From positions 1 to 35,947 of the forward strand of contig CASDTC010000009.1 in assembly GCA_949283535.1 (NCBI GenBank): a stretch of DNA of 35,947 bases, written 5' to 3'. The number at the start of each line of letters is the position of its first letter. The stretch's first letter is position 1. The notes beneath the pieces were generated by a model. That model saw only the letters and a list, made by a program, of their open reading frames with translations, did not search any database and had not been told where the DNA came from. A program made the position numbers and the translations under genes. This DNA is from an uncultured Pseudomonadota bacterium. GTDB lineage: Bacteria > Pseudomonadota > Alphaproteobacteria > Rs-D84. Below, one piece after another: positions 6,595 through 17,484 of this stretch.

Positions 6595-7413
6595 ATGTTA
6601 TTAAAAGGAAAAAAGATTTTAATTACCGGTGTTGCAAATGATTGGTCTATGGCGTGGGCAATTGCCAAACGCGCCCATGACGAAGGGGCTGAAATCGCAA
6701 TGCCGTATGCAATGCCAAATTTGGAAAAACGCGTTCGCCCATTGGCGGAATCAATCGGTGCCAAATTTGTCCAGGAATGCAATGTTCAAAATGATGAACA
6801 AATGGATGATTTGTTCAATAAAATTGAACAAGAATGGGGCAAACTGGACGGCATGCTGCACGCAATTGCGTTTTCTGATAAAAACGAATTGACGGGACGC
6901 TATGCCGATACAACGCGTGCAAATTTCAAAAACACCATGGATGTTTCTGTTTATTCATTGGTTGATTTAACACGCCGCGCATCAAAGTTAATGACAGACG
7001 GCGGCAGCATTGTAACCCTGACATACTATGGTGGTGAAAAATCTGTTCCAAATTATAATGTAATGGGTGTTGCAAAATCTGCACTGGACAGCAGTGTTCG
7101 TTATCTGGCATCTGACTTGGGGCGCGATAAAATCCGCATCAATGCAATCAGTGCCGGACCAATTATGACATTGGCATCATCTGGTGTTGGTGGAATGAAA
7201 TCCATGTTGCGCCTGAATGCTGAACAAACACCATTGCGTCGTAATATGACACTGGACGATGTATCCGGCGCGGCAATTTATTTGTTCAGCGACCTGTCCA
7301 GCGCTGTCACAGGCGAAGTACATCATGTTGATTGTGGATATTCAACAACAGGCATGATTCCAAATGATTTAAAGGAAGTTTTGTTAAAGGGTTTAGATGA
7401 ACAAAACAAATAA
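6595..7413 (+). CDS. fabI: enoyl-[acyl-carrier-protein] reductase (NADH), FabI
   Basis: A 272-residue short-chain dehydrogenase-type enoyl-ACP reductase catalysing the last reduction of each fatty-acid elongation cycle in the cytosol. The FabI-specific start KGKKILITGVANDWSMAWAIAK replaces the usual SDR TGxxxGxG. The catalytic pair sits in YNVMGVAK (Tyr-X6-Lys, about residues 154-161), preceded by TLTYYGGEKSVPNYN. INAISAGPIMTLASSGV and a C-terminal VDCGYSTTGM complete the family pattern. Length is typical (about 260-275). It is monocistronic with its own promoter and terminator. As the FabI isoform it would be the kind of target bound by triclosan-type inhibitors. Confidence 0.96.
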   Translation: MLLKGKKILITGVANDWSMAWAIAKRAHDEGAEIAMPYAMPNLEKRVRPLAESIGAKFVQECNVQNDEQMDDLFNKIEQEWGKLDGMLHAIAFSDKNELTGRYADTTRANFKNTMDVSVYSLVDLTRRASKLMTDGGSIVTLTYYGGEKSVPNYNVMGVAKSALDSSVRYLASDLGRDKIRINAISAGPIMTLASSGVGGMKSMLRLNAEQTPLRRNMTLDDVSGAAIYLFSDLSSAVTGEVHHVDCGYSTTGMIPNDLKEVLLKGLDEQNK

Positions 7414-7427
7414 AATCGTTTGATACA

Positions 7428-7457
7428 AAAAATCCCATCATCTGGTGGGATTTTTTT
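7428..7457 (+). terminator. intrinsic terminator of fabI
   Basis: ATCCCA (7432-7437) pairs with TGGGAT (7446-7451), flanked by A-run and seven T. Confidence 0.85.
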
Positions 7458-7558
7458 GTATGAATATTTTCCTGAAAAAATTAATTGATTTTATATCGGA
7501 ATACAATCATAATTAGAATATATTCTTAATTTATTACGGTATAGCGAGGGAGAATAAA

Positions 7559-9866
<2,308 letters not shown>

Positions 9867-9896
9867 TTGGCATTTGATAAATTCTAATTGTATAAT
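9867..9896 (+). promoter_or_regulatory. promoter of structured RNA copy A
   Basis: TTGGCA (9867-9872), 18-bp spacer, TATAAT (9891-9896); start expected near 9902, exactly at the first hairpin of the RNA. The -35 box straddles the end of ligA (stop at 9864-9866). Confidence 0.6.
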
Positions 9897-9901
9897 ATAA
9901 T

Positions 9902-10074
9902 CGCAATGGTGTGTTGCCATTGCGGGGACTACAAACCCCTAACCAAGCGCTCAATTGAGTGAAATGCTCCAACCCGGGTTGGAGGGATGCTGAATATATT
10001 GAATAAGCACGCTATACTTGGTTATAGTTTGTAGCCTCCAACCACTTGAATTTTATTCTGGTGGTTTTTCTTTT
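9902..10074 (+). ncRNA. structured RNA, copy A of a two-copy family
   Basis: No reading frame is evident. Helices in order: 5' hairpin CGCAATGG/CCATTGCG (9902-9924); P1 CTACAAAC (9929-9936) with GTTTGTAG (10027-10034); P2 TAACCAAG (9940-9947) with CTTGGTTA (10017-10024); inner hairpin CTCCAAC-CCGG-GTTGGAG (9967-9984); a 27-nt segment (9989-10015) identical to copy B at 29341-29367; then a terminator. Helix P1, P2, the first hairpin and the terminator have different sequences in the two copies but keep pairing. GGTTGGAGG (9977-9985) can instead pair with CCTCCAACC (10035-10043), which overlaps the terminator. It lies 20 bases before a small HTH-like gene. I do not recognise the class. Confidence 0.8.
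10040..10074 (+). terminator. intrinsic terminator of RNA copy A
   Basis: AACCAC (10040-10045) pairs with GTGGTT (10061-10066), with an inner GAAT/ATTC extension, followed by a T-rich tract. Its 5' strand overlaps CCTCCAACC, the possible antiterminator partner. Confidence 0.8.
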
Positions 10075-10095
10075 ATATAATTGGGGTGGGGCAAA

Positions 10096-10323
10096 ATGTC
10101 AGACAGATTAACATTGGGACATGAAATAGAGCAAATTCGTTGTGAATGTGGAATACCGATTTTTATTATGTATGGCATATTTGATACAGATGAAATTGGA
10201 TATCGCCAGATTATTACCGGACGAAAAAAGCCCAGTATATTTCATCTGATTATGTTTATCGACACAACACATCGCCCAATGGAATCGATTGTTAACCGGG
10301 ATTTAGATACAGATTTTTATTAA
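10096..10323 (+). CDS. small HTH-like hypothetical protein downstream of RNA copy A
   Basis: A 75-residue protein beginning at ATG 10096 after a GGGGTGGGG ribosome site. The sequence LGHEIEQIRCECGIPIFIMYGIFDTDEIGYRQIITGRKKPSIFHLIMFIDTT has the spacing of a Cro/CI-type (XRE) helix-turn-helix, although with unusual hydrophobic residues. Whether it binds DNA is uncertain. It starts 22 bases beyond the RNA terminator, so read-through of that terminator could control it. It ends before a convergent terminator shared with the barrel gene on the other strand. Confidence 0.62.
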   Translation: MSDRLTLGHEIEQIRCECGIPIFIMYGIFDTDEIGYRQIITGRKKPSIFHLIMFIDTTHRPMESIVNRDLDTDFY

Positions 10324-10326
10324 TTA

Positions 10327-10357
10327 AAAAAAAATCCCGCGTTGGCGGGATTTAGTT
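10327..10357. terminator. bidirectional terminator between convergent genes
   Basis: ATCCCGC (10334-10340), loop GTTG, GCGGGAT (10345-10351); A-run upstream serves the minus strand, and a short T-rich stretch follows on the plus strand. Confidence 0.8.
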
Positions 10358-10975
10358 TTATAATCCAAACTTGTATGCACCACCGATATAAATTTCTGTG
10401 GCATCAATTTCTGTTGATATATGACCGCCATTTGCATTGTTCATATCAATATCGCCATAGTTTTGATATTTCAGCCCCAAATTTAAATCAATCCGTGCAT
10501 TCAGCGCAAAATTCACGCCCACCATTGCCGACCATGACATGTCTGCGGTTGCGTCTGACGCGGACAGACCCCCACCATGCACATCACCCCATAATCCGGC
10601 GACGCCAATGCCCATACCGACATATGGTTCAACTGCGCCGCCAAACTGTTGATATACATATACATTCAACATATTTGACCAAATATCAAAATCGTATTCT
10701 GAACCATATTTTGTGTCTGAACCACCAGTATACGATGTTTCAAATTCTATCTTGACATGATCTGTTAATCTGTTGCCAACAATTAATCCAATACCAAAAG
10801 AATCATCGCGCGCCGTATGTGTGTCGCCATCTGATATTTCAGATGCAAATGCAATATTTTCATTTTTATGTATGCGCATTCCAACATATGTATCGCGTGA
10901 TGTGCCGTAATCATATCCGAATGCCGGCACAGTGGCGATGATAAAGAATATTCCCGCAGTAAATGATTGTTTCAT
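10358..10975 (-). CDS. outer-membrane beta-barrel protein (Omp25/opacity type)
   Basis: A 205-residue exported protein with signal peptide MKQSFTAGIFFIIATVPAFG and a good AAGGA ribosome site. The mature part consists of alternating amphipathic strands (TYVGMRIHKNENIAFAS, FGIGLIVGNRLTDHVKIEFETSYTGG, MLNVYVYQQFGGAVEPYVGMGIGVAGL, SWSAMVGVNFALNARIDLNLGLKYQNYG) and ends in an aromatic-containing terminus (AYKFGL). The PYVGMGIG and LNLGLKY strands are typical of eight-stranded OmpA/Omp25-like barrels. There is no OmpA peptidoglycan-binding domain. Specific function unknown. Confidence 0.85.
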   Translation of the reverse strand: MKQSFTAGIFFIIATVPAFGYDYGTSRDTYVGMRIHKNENIAFASEISDGDTHTARDDSFGIGLIVGNRLTDHVKIEFETSYTGGSDTKYGSEYDFDIWSNMLNVYVYQQFGGAVEPYVGMGIGVAGLWGDVHGGGLSASDATADMSWSAMVGVNFALNARIDLNLGLKYQNYGDIDMNNANGGHISTEIDATEIYIGGAYKFGL

Positions 10976-11042
10976 TATGAAATCCTTCCTTTATTAATGT
11001 GGTGTGAATTATACTTTTAAACTGTGGAAAAACGCAAGTCAT

Positions 11043-11072
11043 TTGTGATATAATTCCATTATATAGTATAAA
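11043..11072 (+). promoter_or_regulatory. promoter of the class A PBP gene, leaderless
   Basis: TTGTGA (11043-11048), 18-bp spacer, TATAAA (11067-11072). The ATG follows the -10 box after 7 bases and no ribosome site is present. Confidence 0.55.
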
Positions 11073-11079
11073 CATAGAT

Positions 11080-12858
11080 ATGACACGACAAACACAAAAT
11101 ACAGATTTACAAAACAAGCAATCTAAACGACCATCGCGTGGTGTGCGATTGTTGGTATGGTGTATTGATTTATTTATGCTGGCAATGGTGGCGGTGGCAA
11201 TTTATGTTGTGATTATATTTTTGCAAATGCCATCGTTGGATGCAATATTACATGAAACGCGCCCCGCGGCGGTTATATTTATGGATATGAATGGTAATGA
11301 AATACGCGCGTCAAATCGTATAATGGGGGCGCCAGTATCTGTTGAAACATTACCCCCACATGTATGGCAGGCAATTGTCGCAATCGAAGATAAACGATTT
11401 TTTGAACATGGTCCGATTGATATTCGTGGAATTGCACGCGCGATGCTGTCTAATTTGATTCATGGTCGATTGGCGGCGGGCGGGTCATCGATTACACAAC
11501 AAACCGCGAAAAACATATTTTTATCCCGTGAAAAAAAGATTTCGCGCAAGGTTCAAGAACTGATTTTATCATATTGGCTGGAAAACCGTTTTACCAAGAA
11601 CCAGGTACTGGATTTATATATGAATCGTGTGTCATTGGTTGGCGGAATGCGTGGAATTGATGCGGCGGCGCGTGTAATGTTTCAAACATCTGCAAATAAT
11701 TTAAGTATTGCCCAGGCGGCACAAATCGCCGCAATGTTAAAGGCACCAACAACATACAGCCCATTGGTAAACCCCGATAAAAATATTGCCCGTGCACGAA
11801 TTATATTACAAGAAATGGTACGCCAGGGATATATCACATTGAACCAGGCGCGTATTGCTGCGCGTGAATTGGCGCCCGCCACACCCGCGCAAAATACAAA
11901 TATATATCGCTATTGGACGGATTTTGTTTTGGAAGAAGTCAAATCAACCATTGGTACATTTGATTCTGATATGTATGTGTACACCACGCTGGATATGAAA
12001 TTGCAAGATAAAATTTCCGATATATTACCTGCGCGTGTTGAACCGTACCAGGGTGCCGTTGTCGCCATGACAACCGATGGTGCGGTGCGGGCAATGGTTG
12101 GCGGCACAGATTATCAAGAAAGTCAATTTAACCGCACATTGGCACTGCGTCAACCCGGCAGTTCGTTTAAGCCAGTGGTATATCTGGTTGCGCTGGAAAA
12201 TGGAATGATGCCAGAATCATATGTAAATGATTCGCCATTTGCAATTGGTGATTATTCACCACAAAATTATAATAAACGCTATTATGGTGATATTACATTG
12301 GCAACTGCATTTGCAAAATCGGTTAATTCTGTGCCATTAAAGTTAACCGAAACATACGGGATTGATTCTGTGCTGGATATGGCGGCGCGTCTGGGGGTGG
12401 GAAATAAATTGCGCCGTGAATATTCAACTGTTCTGGGGGCGTCTGAATTATCATTGCTGGATTTAACCAAGATTTATGCAGTTATATGGAACGATGGTCA
12501 ATCGGTGCGACCATATACAATTACAAAAATCACAGACCCGCGTGGTAATATAATATATGAACGCAATCCGTCTGAACCGATGCAAATTTTAATGCCCCAG
12601 ACGATTGATTATATGACACAATTATTGTCCGATGTTGTCGCCGTTGGTGGAACTGGGCATCGTGCAATGGCGCCGAATGTCATGGGGGGCAAAACCGGTA
12701 CCAGTAATGATAATCGCGATGCATGGTTTGTTGGTGCATGGCGCGATTTGGTAATTGGTGTTTGGATGGGTAATGATGATTTTACCCCGATGACATCCAA
12801 GATAACTGGCGGTACAATCCCTGCAACAATATTTCATGATATTGTGGAAAATAAATAG
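11080..12858 (+). CDS. class A penicillin-binding protein (transglycosylase/transpeptidase)
   Basis: A 592-residue bifunctional peptidoglycan synthase. An N-terminal cytoplasmic basic stretch and one membrane anchor (about residues 24-50) precede the GT51 glycosyltransferase domain, with the catalytic Glu in AIEDKRFFEHGPID (about 103) and GGSSITQQTAKN. The transpeptidase domain has PGSSFKP (SxxK, about 361), SVNS (SxN) and KTGTS (about 537), all intact. It is shorter than typical PBP1a/PBP1b and lacks an obvious long insert, closest in style to compact PBP1 or PbpC/MtgA-fusion forms; exact orthology is unclear. LpoB at 1543-2151 may be its outer-membrane activator by inference. Confidence 0.94.
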   Translation: MTRQTQNTDLQNKQSKRPSRGVRLLVWCIDLFMLAMVAVAIYVVIIFLQMPSLDAILHETRPAAVIFMDMNGNEIRASNRIMGAPVSVETLPPHVWQAIVAIEDKRFFEHGPIDIRGIARAMLSNLIHGRLAAGGSSITQQTAKNIFLSREKKISRKVQELILSYWLENRFTKNQVLDLYMNRVSLVGGMRGIDAAARVMFQTSANNLSIAQAAQIAAMLKAPTTYSPLVNPDKNIARARIILQEMVRQGYITLNQARIAARELAPATPAQNTNIYRYWTDFVLEEVKSTIGTFDSDMYVYTTLDMKLQDKISDILPARVEPYQGAVVAMTTDGAVRAMVGGTDYQESQFNRTLALRQPGSSFKPVVYLVALENGMMPESYVNDSPFAIGDYSPQNYNKRYYGDITLATAFAKSVNSVPLKLTETYGIDSVLDMAARLGVGNKLRREYSTVLGASELSLLDLTKIYAVIWNDGQSVRPYTITKITDPRGNIIYERNPSEPMQILMPQTIDYMTQLLSDVVAVGGTGHRAMAPNVMGGKTGTSNDNRDAWFVGAWRDLVIGVWMGNDDFTPMTSKITGGTIPATIFHDIVENK

Positions 12859-12895
12859 CAAATAAAATCTGTTTTTATTGATTGGTATTTTGTGT

Positions 12896-12901
12896 TATAA
12901 T
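12896..12901 (+). promoter_or_regulatory. -10 box of the barrel protein gene, leaderless
   Basis: TATAAT lies 7 bases before ATG 12909. The -35 is weak (a TTTATT-like hexamer near 12874). Confidence 0.5.
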
Positions 12902-12908
12902 ATACGAT

Positions 12909-13871
12909 ATGAAATGTAGGAAACTGCTTTTATTACCAATTTTTGCATGCATATCATGCATGAATGCGTACGCAAATTGGGAATACCCCGGTTATTATGT
13001 GGGCGAAGGGGCGTATACCGATGACGGCAGCCGCTTTACCGTATCTTTGCGGGGTGGGGCATCAATGTCAACTGCCACGATTAAGAACGAAGTTGGCACA
13101 CTAACATCTGAATATTATATTGATACAGAAACCGGAATAATTATGTCGGCGGGTTATTGTGGCGAAGATTGCGGGCAATATACTTATGCCGGTATGGCGG
13201 ATTTGGCGGCATTACCACCGCGTACGGATTTTTCGGCATTTTCATTTGCCGCGGGTGCCAGTTTGGGCTGGACAATTCCAAATAAACCACAATGGCGACT
13301 GGAATTGGGCTGGGATCATATTTCAGAAAGTGAATATAATTCATCCCCATTATATGAAGGTGATTTAGAATTAACCGGCGGTGATGTTTCTGGCATCGTT
13401 TTGCATTTAACCAGTGGGGCGGTGCAATCCAGTGTGACGACTGATATAATCAGTGTAATGGCGTTTTATGACTTTTATGATGGATTGCAAAAGCCATTGC
13501 GTACAGTAATTCCATATGTTGGTTTTGGTGTCGGATATGCAGATTCCAAGACAGTTTTAAATTTGGCAGATTTGTTTGGTGATTTATCTGAATCCATTGA
13601 TATGGGCAATTTTGGTGAAATGGACGATTACGGTGTGGTTCAGTTTTATCGTTCTGAAACCAGTTCCGCAAATATTGCCGGCGTATTGGCATTGGGGCTG
13701 TCATATGGATTAACAGAATATATGTTTTTAGATTTAGGCGCGCGTGCGGCGTATGTTCCAAAAATAAAATGGAAATTAACAAATGTTGATAATACGCGTA
13801 ATCGCGATTGGTTTAGTGCCGAAAATGTATTTTATGTAAATATAATGTTGGGACTGCGGTTCGAATTTTAA
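12909..13871 (+). CDS. outer-membrane beta-barrel surface protein
   Basis: A 320-residue exported protein starting at ATG 12909, giving signal peptide MKCRKLLLLPIFACISCMNAYA; an earlier in-frame start would include the -10 box. Barrel strands alternate (RFTVSLRGGASMST, FSFAAGASLGWTIPNKPQWRLELGWDHI, VIPYVGFGVGYADSKTVL, GVLALGLSYGLTEYMFLDLGARAAYVP) and the protein ends VNIMLGLRFEF with a terminal Phe, as required for Bam-dependent assembly. The pattern recalls the P44/Msp2-type surface antigens of alphaproteobacteria, but I claim only the barrel fold. Two cysteine pairs (CISC in the signal, GEDCGQ region) are seen; only GYCGEDC is in the mature part. Confidence 0.83.
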   Translation: MKCRKLLLLPIFACISCMNAYANWEYPGYYVGEGAYTDDGSRFTVSLRGGASMSTATIKNEVGTLTSEYYIDTETGIIMSAGYCGEDCGQYTYAGMADLAALPPRTDFSAFSFAAGASLGWTIPNKPQWRLELGWDHISESEYNSSPLYEGDLELTGGDVSGIVLHLTSGAVQSSVTTDIISVMAFYDFYDGLQKPLRTVIPYVGFGVGYADSKTVLNLADLFGDLSESIDMGNFGEMDDYGVVQFYRSETSSANIAGVLALGLSYGLTEYMFLDLGARAAYVPKIKWKLTNVDNTRNRDWFSAENVFYVNIMLGLRFEF

Positions 13872-13897
13872 AAAAATCCGCAAATTGCGGATTTTTA
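13870..13897. terminator. bidirectional terminator between convergent genes
   Basis: ATCCGCA (13876-13882), loop AAT, TGCGGAT (13886-13892), flanked by A-run and T-run. It overlaps the comM stop codon on the minus strand. Confidence 0.85.
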
Positions 13898-15415
13898 TTT
13901 TACGCCATATTTTCCGCGATTAATGGGTCGATACGATAATGCTTCGGCTAAATCAGGCATGTCTATATTTTCTGCACCACGCAGATCTGCGATTGTTCGT
14001 GCAATTCGCCGAATGCGATTATAACCGCGTGCCGACATTCCCATTTTTTCTGCGGCATTATTCAAGAATTCTGTTAAATTATCAGACAGTTTTGCAACCG
14101 CATCCAATGCCGCCCCGTCCAGTTGTGCATTTGGTACGCCCTGGCGTGATATTTGACGATTACGCGCCGCAACAACGCGTGCGCGTATTTGTGCGCTGGT
14201 TTCAACAGGCGCCGTATCGACTCGTGCCATTTCCCATGGATTAACAGGGTCTACATCGACATGTAAATCAATTCTGTCCAACAATGGTCCCGATATTTTA
14301 TTCTGATACGCCTCTGCACATCTGGGCGCGCGTGAACAAGACAGCGCGGCATTCCCCAAATGTCCACATGGACACGGGTTCATCGCGGCAATTAATTGAA
14401 ACCGCGCAGGATATGTTGCCGTACGCCGTGCGCGTGCAATCATGATTTTGCCTGCCTCCATCGGTTGGCGCAATATTTCCAATGTTGCGCGATTAAATTC
14501 TGGTAATTCATCCAAGAATAACACACCGTTATGTGCCAGTGATATTTCACCCGGTCGTGCATCTGCGCCGCCACCCGCCAGTGATACCGCACTGGCGGTA
14601 TGATGAACACTGCGAAATGGACGATTGGTTATCAAAGAATTGCCATTTAATTGTCCAGCGATTGAATAAATAATTGATGTTTCCAGTATTTCATTCGGTG
14701 TCATTTCTGGCAGTATGGTTGGTAATCGTGATGCCAGCATTGTTTTCCCAGATCCTGGCGGACCAACCATCAACATTGCATGCCCGCCCGCCGCGGCGAT
14801 TTCCAGTGCGCGTTTTGCCGCCGCCTGACCGTGTACCTCTGACATATCAATATTATTATTTGCGTTTGATGTTTGCTGTACCAATGGTGGCATTGGTAAA
14901 ATTTGTGTGCCTTTGAAATGATTAATCAGTTCCAACACATGAAACGGTGCCAGTATGTTTGTGTTGCCACCCCATCTGGCTTCACCGCCCTGGTCCCCAG
15001 GACAAATTATACCCATGTTGTTTTGGTTTGCCCAAACACTGGCGGGCAAAACCCCGTCTGTTTTTAATATTGCGCCGTTCAGTCCAACTTCACCAATGAT
15101 TATATAATTATCTAATTCATTTTCTGGCAACACACCGATTGCACACAGAATCCCACACAGTATCGGCAGGTCAAAATGCGAACCTGTTTTTTCAACATCT
15201 GCCGGGGACAGATTCACAGTTAATCGTTTTGGCGGCAAAGATAAATTTAATGCCGACATAACATTTCGAATTCGTTCTGCGGATTCTTTGACCGCGCGAT
15301 CCGCCAGACCAATGATATTAAATTCCGGCTTTGCCAGTCCCGCCGACAGTTGTACTTGGACATTGATGCGTGTTGCATCCATTCCATTAAATATGATTGA
15401 ATTCAAAGAAATCAT
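13895..15415 (-). CDS. comM: YifB/ComM family Mg-chelatase-like AAA+ ATPase
   Basis: A 506-residue ATPase. The N-terminal ChlI-type Lon-substrate-binding-like domain (SLNSIIFNGMDATRINVQVQLSAGLAKPEFNIIGLAD through LTVNLSPADVEKTGSHFDLPI) precedes the AAA+ core with Walker A GPPGSGKTMLASRLP, Walker B GVLFLDELPEF, sensor region FQLIAAMNPCPCGHLG and a C-terminal Mg-chelatase domain with RGYNRIRRIARTIADL. In naturally competent bacteria ComM is a hexameric helicase that promotes branch migration during transformation; outside competence its role is unclear. No competence genes are seen in this window. Confidence 0.94.
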   Translation of the reverse strand: MISLNSIIFNGMDATRINVQVQLSAGLAKPEFNIIGLADRAVKESAERIRNVMSALNLSLPPKRLTVNLSPADVEKTGSHFDLPILCGILCAIGVLPENELDNYIIIGEVGLNGAILKTDGVLPASVWANQNNMGIICPGDQGGEARWGGNTNILAPFHVLELINHFKGTQILPMPPLVQQTSNANNNIDMSEVHGQAAAKRALEIAAAGGHAMLMVGPPGSGKTMLASRLPTILPEMTPNEILETSIIYSIAGQLNGNSLITNRPFRSVHHTASAVSLAGGGADARPGEISLAHNGVLFLDELPEFNRATLEILRQPMEAGKIMIARARRTATYPARFQLIAAMNPCPCGHLGNAALSCSRAPRCAEAYQNKISGPLLDRIDLHVDVDPVNPWEMARVDTAPVETSAQIRARVVAARNRQISRQGVPNAQLDGAALDAVAKLSDNLTEFLNNAAEKMGMSARGYNRIRRIARTIADLRGAENIDMPDLAEALSYRPINRGKYGVK

Positions 15416-15421
15416 GTTTGC

Positions 15422-15450
15422 ATATTAAAACTTGCGCAACATCAATTCAA
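15422..15450 (-). promoter_or_regulatory. comM promoter, leaderless
   Basis: Minus strand TTGAAT (15445-15450), 17-bp spacer, TAATAT (15422-15427), then 6 bases to the comM ATG. Confidence 0.65.
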
Positions 15451-15487
15451 GTTATAAAATACCCGCGACAAGAAAGGACAAAAAACA

Positions 15488-16375
15488 ATGCCGACAAAGA
15501 AAAAAACAAATATTGCGCGTGATTGGTTTAATACCATATTTTATGGCGCGTTAATTGCAATCGCATTTCGCAGTTTTTTACTGGAACCATTTAATATCCC
15601 ATCTGGGTCAATGATACCAACATTGCATGTTGGCGATCATATATTTGTTGAAAAATGGCCATACGGATATTCGCGTTATTCATTTCCATTTGGTTCGTGG
15701 CATTTGTGGAATGGGCGTTTCTGGGGTGGGGAACCTGATGTTGGTGATGTAATTGTTTTCCGTAATCCTATTAATGAATCCCAGGATTATGTAAAGCGTC
15801 TGATTGGAAAACCAGGTGACACAATCCAGATGATTGACGGGCGCCTGTATATCAATGGTGAAATTGTCCCGCGTGATAATCCGCGTCCGTATATAATTGC
15901 AAATATACCAAAATCATTGCGCAGTGCCGGTTTCCACATCCCTGAAAAGAATATGATGATAAAGGGTAATAAAATCTGGGTGGATAATAAACCCGCAGAA
16001 TTTAATTACACGATTGAATACAAAGACGACAAATTTTGTCGCATGAACCAATGGGCGTGTGGTGTATTCGAAGGAACAGAATACACAGAAACATTGCCAA
16101 ACGGCGTTCAACATAGTATTGTTGAAATGACAGATGATGCGCCGTTGGATAATACGCCATTGTTCACGGTGCCTGAAAATCATTATTTCTTTATGGGCGA
16201 TAATCGTGATAACAGTGGCGACAGCCGCGCTGATATTGGTTATGTCCCACGTGATAATGTTTTGGGACCAGTATGGTTTATATGGTATTCGCATAACTAT
16301 TATTCACCAATGTTGGCATTTTGGAATTGGGGGAATAAAATGCGCTGGGACAGATTTGGCATGGGGATAGATTAA
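15488..16375 (+). CDS. lepB: signal peptidase I
   Basis: A 295-residue inner-membrane protease that removes signal peptides from Sec/Tat substrates. One N-terminal transmembrane helix (about residues 14-32) is followed by the box B motif PFNIPSGSMIPTL with catalytic Ser 41, box D YVKRLIGKPGDTIQ with catalytic Lys near 103, and box E GDNRDNSGDSR. A GAAAGGA ribosome site precedes the ATG. A central insert (about 120-210) holds two cysteines (FCRMNQWACGVF). It is followed one base later by rnc, the common lepB-rnc pairing. Confidence 0.96.
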   Translation: MPTKKKTNIARDWFNTIFYGALIAIAFRSFLLEPFNIPSGSMIPTLHVGDHIFVEKWPYGYSRYSFPFGSWHLWNGRFWGGEPDVGDVIVFRNPINESQDYVKRLIGKPGDTIQMIDGRLYINGEIVPRDNPRPYIIANIPKSLRSAGFHIPEKNMMIKGNKIWVDNKPAEFNYTIEYKDDKFCRMNQWACGVFEGTEYTETLPNGVQHSIVEMTDDAPLDNTPLFTVPENHYFFMGDNRDNSGDSRADIGYVPRDNVLGPVWFIWYSHNYYSPMLAFWNWGNKMRWDRFGMGID

Positions 16376-16376
16376 A

Positions 16377-17009
16377 TTGAAAAAATTAAATTATACTTTT
16401 AAAAATCCAGAATTGCTGGAATTGGCATTAACCCAAAGTGGTGCCAATGCCCAGCATAATAATGAACGGTTGGAATTTGTTGGCGACCGCGTGTTGGGAT
16501 TGTCGGTTGCGGCATTGCTGTACGAAATGTTTCCGGATGAACACGAAGGCGAACTGGCGCGCCGCCATGCCATGTTGGTATCAACAGAAACATTGGCGCG
16601 CGTTGCGACAAAACTGGGTGTTGATAAACATGTACGCCATGGGCATATGACGGCGGGACGCAATATGCATATTTATGCAGACGCGATGGAGGCTGTATTT
16701 GGCGCCATCTTTATCGATGGTGGATTTGATGTTGTCCAGAATATAATTGTGGACCTGTGGCGTGATTTGGCGGCGGCTGATATCACCGCCCCAAAAGATC
16801 CCAAAACCGCATTGCAAGAATTTGTTCAAAAGTCAACATCTGGCGCGTTGCCGGTATATGAATATCTGGACGCCACAGGCGCATCGCACCAACCGGTGTT
16901 TAATGTGCGCGTATCCGCAATGGGGCGCAGTGCCACAGGCAGTGGCGCAACAAAAAAAGCCGCCAGTGCCGCTGCTGCCGAAGAATTGTTGAAAATTCTT
17001 GCATTTTAG
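16377..17009 (+). CDS. rnc: ribonuclease III
   Basis: A 210-residue double-strand-specific endoribonuclease that processes rRNA precursors and other structured RNAs. The signature NERLEFVGDRVLGL carries the catalytic acidic residues; the second pair lies in DAMEAVFGAIFIDGG. A C-terminal dsRNA-binding domain starts at DPKTALQEFVQK and ends GSGATKKAASAAAAEELLK. The start is a TTG one base after the lepB stop, giving MKKLNYTF; no ATG is available before the signature. It is slightly shorter than E. coli RNase III (226). Confidence 0.95.
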   Translation: MKKLNYTFKNPELLELALTQSGANAQHNNERLEFVGDRVLGLSVAALLYEMFPDEHEGELARRHAMLVSTETLARVATKLGVDKHVRHGHMTAGRNMHIYADAMEAVFGAIFIDGGFDVVQNIIVDLWRDLAAADITAPKDPKTALQEFVQKSTSGALPVYEYLDATGASHQPVFNVRVSAMGRSATGSGATKKAASAAAAEELLKILAF

Positions 17010-17057
17010 GCTTTTGACATATAGAATTAACCGCGAATATCAAAAGGATTATTTATA

Positions 17058-17441
17058 ATGTTCACATTATTATTGGTTTTATTAATTATTGTCGCAGTGT
17101 TGATGATTTGCCTGATTTTATTACAAAAGTCCGAGGGCAGTGGAATGTCCGGTTCATCGGCGGCATCAATGTTTGGTGGTGCATTAACTGGCGCCGCCGC
17201 GGGGAATTTTTTGACGCGTGCAACAGCGTGGTTGGCAACGATATTTTTTATTTTATGTGCGTTGTTGGCATTGGTATCAGCAAAGTCAGATGTTGCATCG
17301 CAACAAAGCGATTTGCGTAATGAATTGATTCAGCAACAGGCAACTGATTCCGTTAATTCTGGTACACCAATTGTTGGCGAAACCCCAGATGGCGCATCCA
17401 GTGCAATAAATGATGTTCCATCTGTTCCAGAAACAAAATAA
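17058..17441 (+). CDS. secG: preprotein translocase subunit SecG
   Basis: A 127-residue protein with two transmembrane helices (about 2-21 and 54-76) separated by LLQKSEGSGMSGSSAASMFGG, the SecG signature. SecG is the small accessory subunit of the SecYEG channel. The C-terminal tail is Ser/Gln/Asp-rich and low complexity, as in many alphaproteobacterial SecG proteins. A TTGACA at 17014-17019 suggests its own promoter, and AAGGATT provides the ribosome site. Confidence 0.92.
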   Translation: MFTLLLVLLIIVAVLMICLILLQKSEGSGMSGSSAASMFGGALTGAAAGNFLTRATAWLATIFFILCALLALVSAKSDVASQQSDLRNELIQQQATDSVNSGTPIVGETPDGASSAINDVPSVPETK

Positions 17442-17444
17442 AAA

Positions 17445-17470
17445 AAATCCCGCGTTTGCGGGATTTTTTA
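17445..17470 (+). terminator. intrinsic terminator of secG
   Basis: ATCCCGC (17447-17453), loop GTTT, GCGGGAT (17458-17464), followed by a T-run; the A-run before it could also serve the converging minus-strand gene. Confidence 0.85.
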
Positions 17471-17484
17471 TAAGTAAATTTGAT

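Noticed and set aside
9902..10074. tmRNA, 6S RNA or SRP RNA identity for the two-copy RNA
   Set aside because: No tRNA-like end or tag frame, no conserved SRP loop motif, and two copies with different helix sequences; none of these classes fits.
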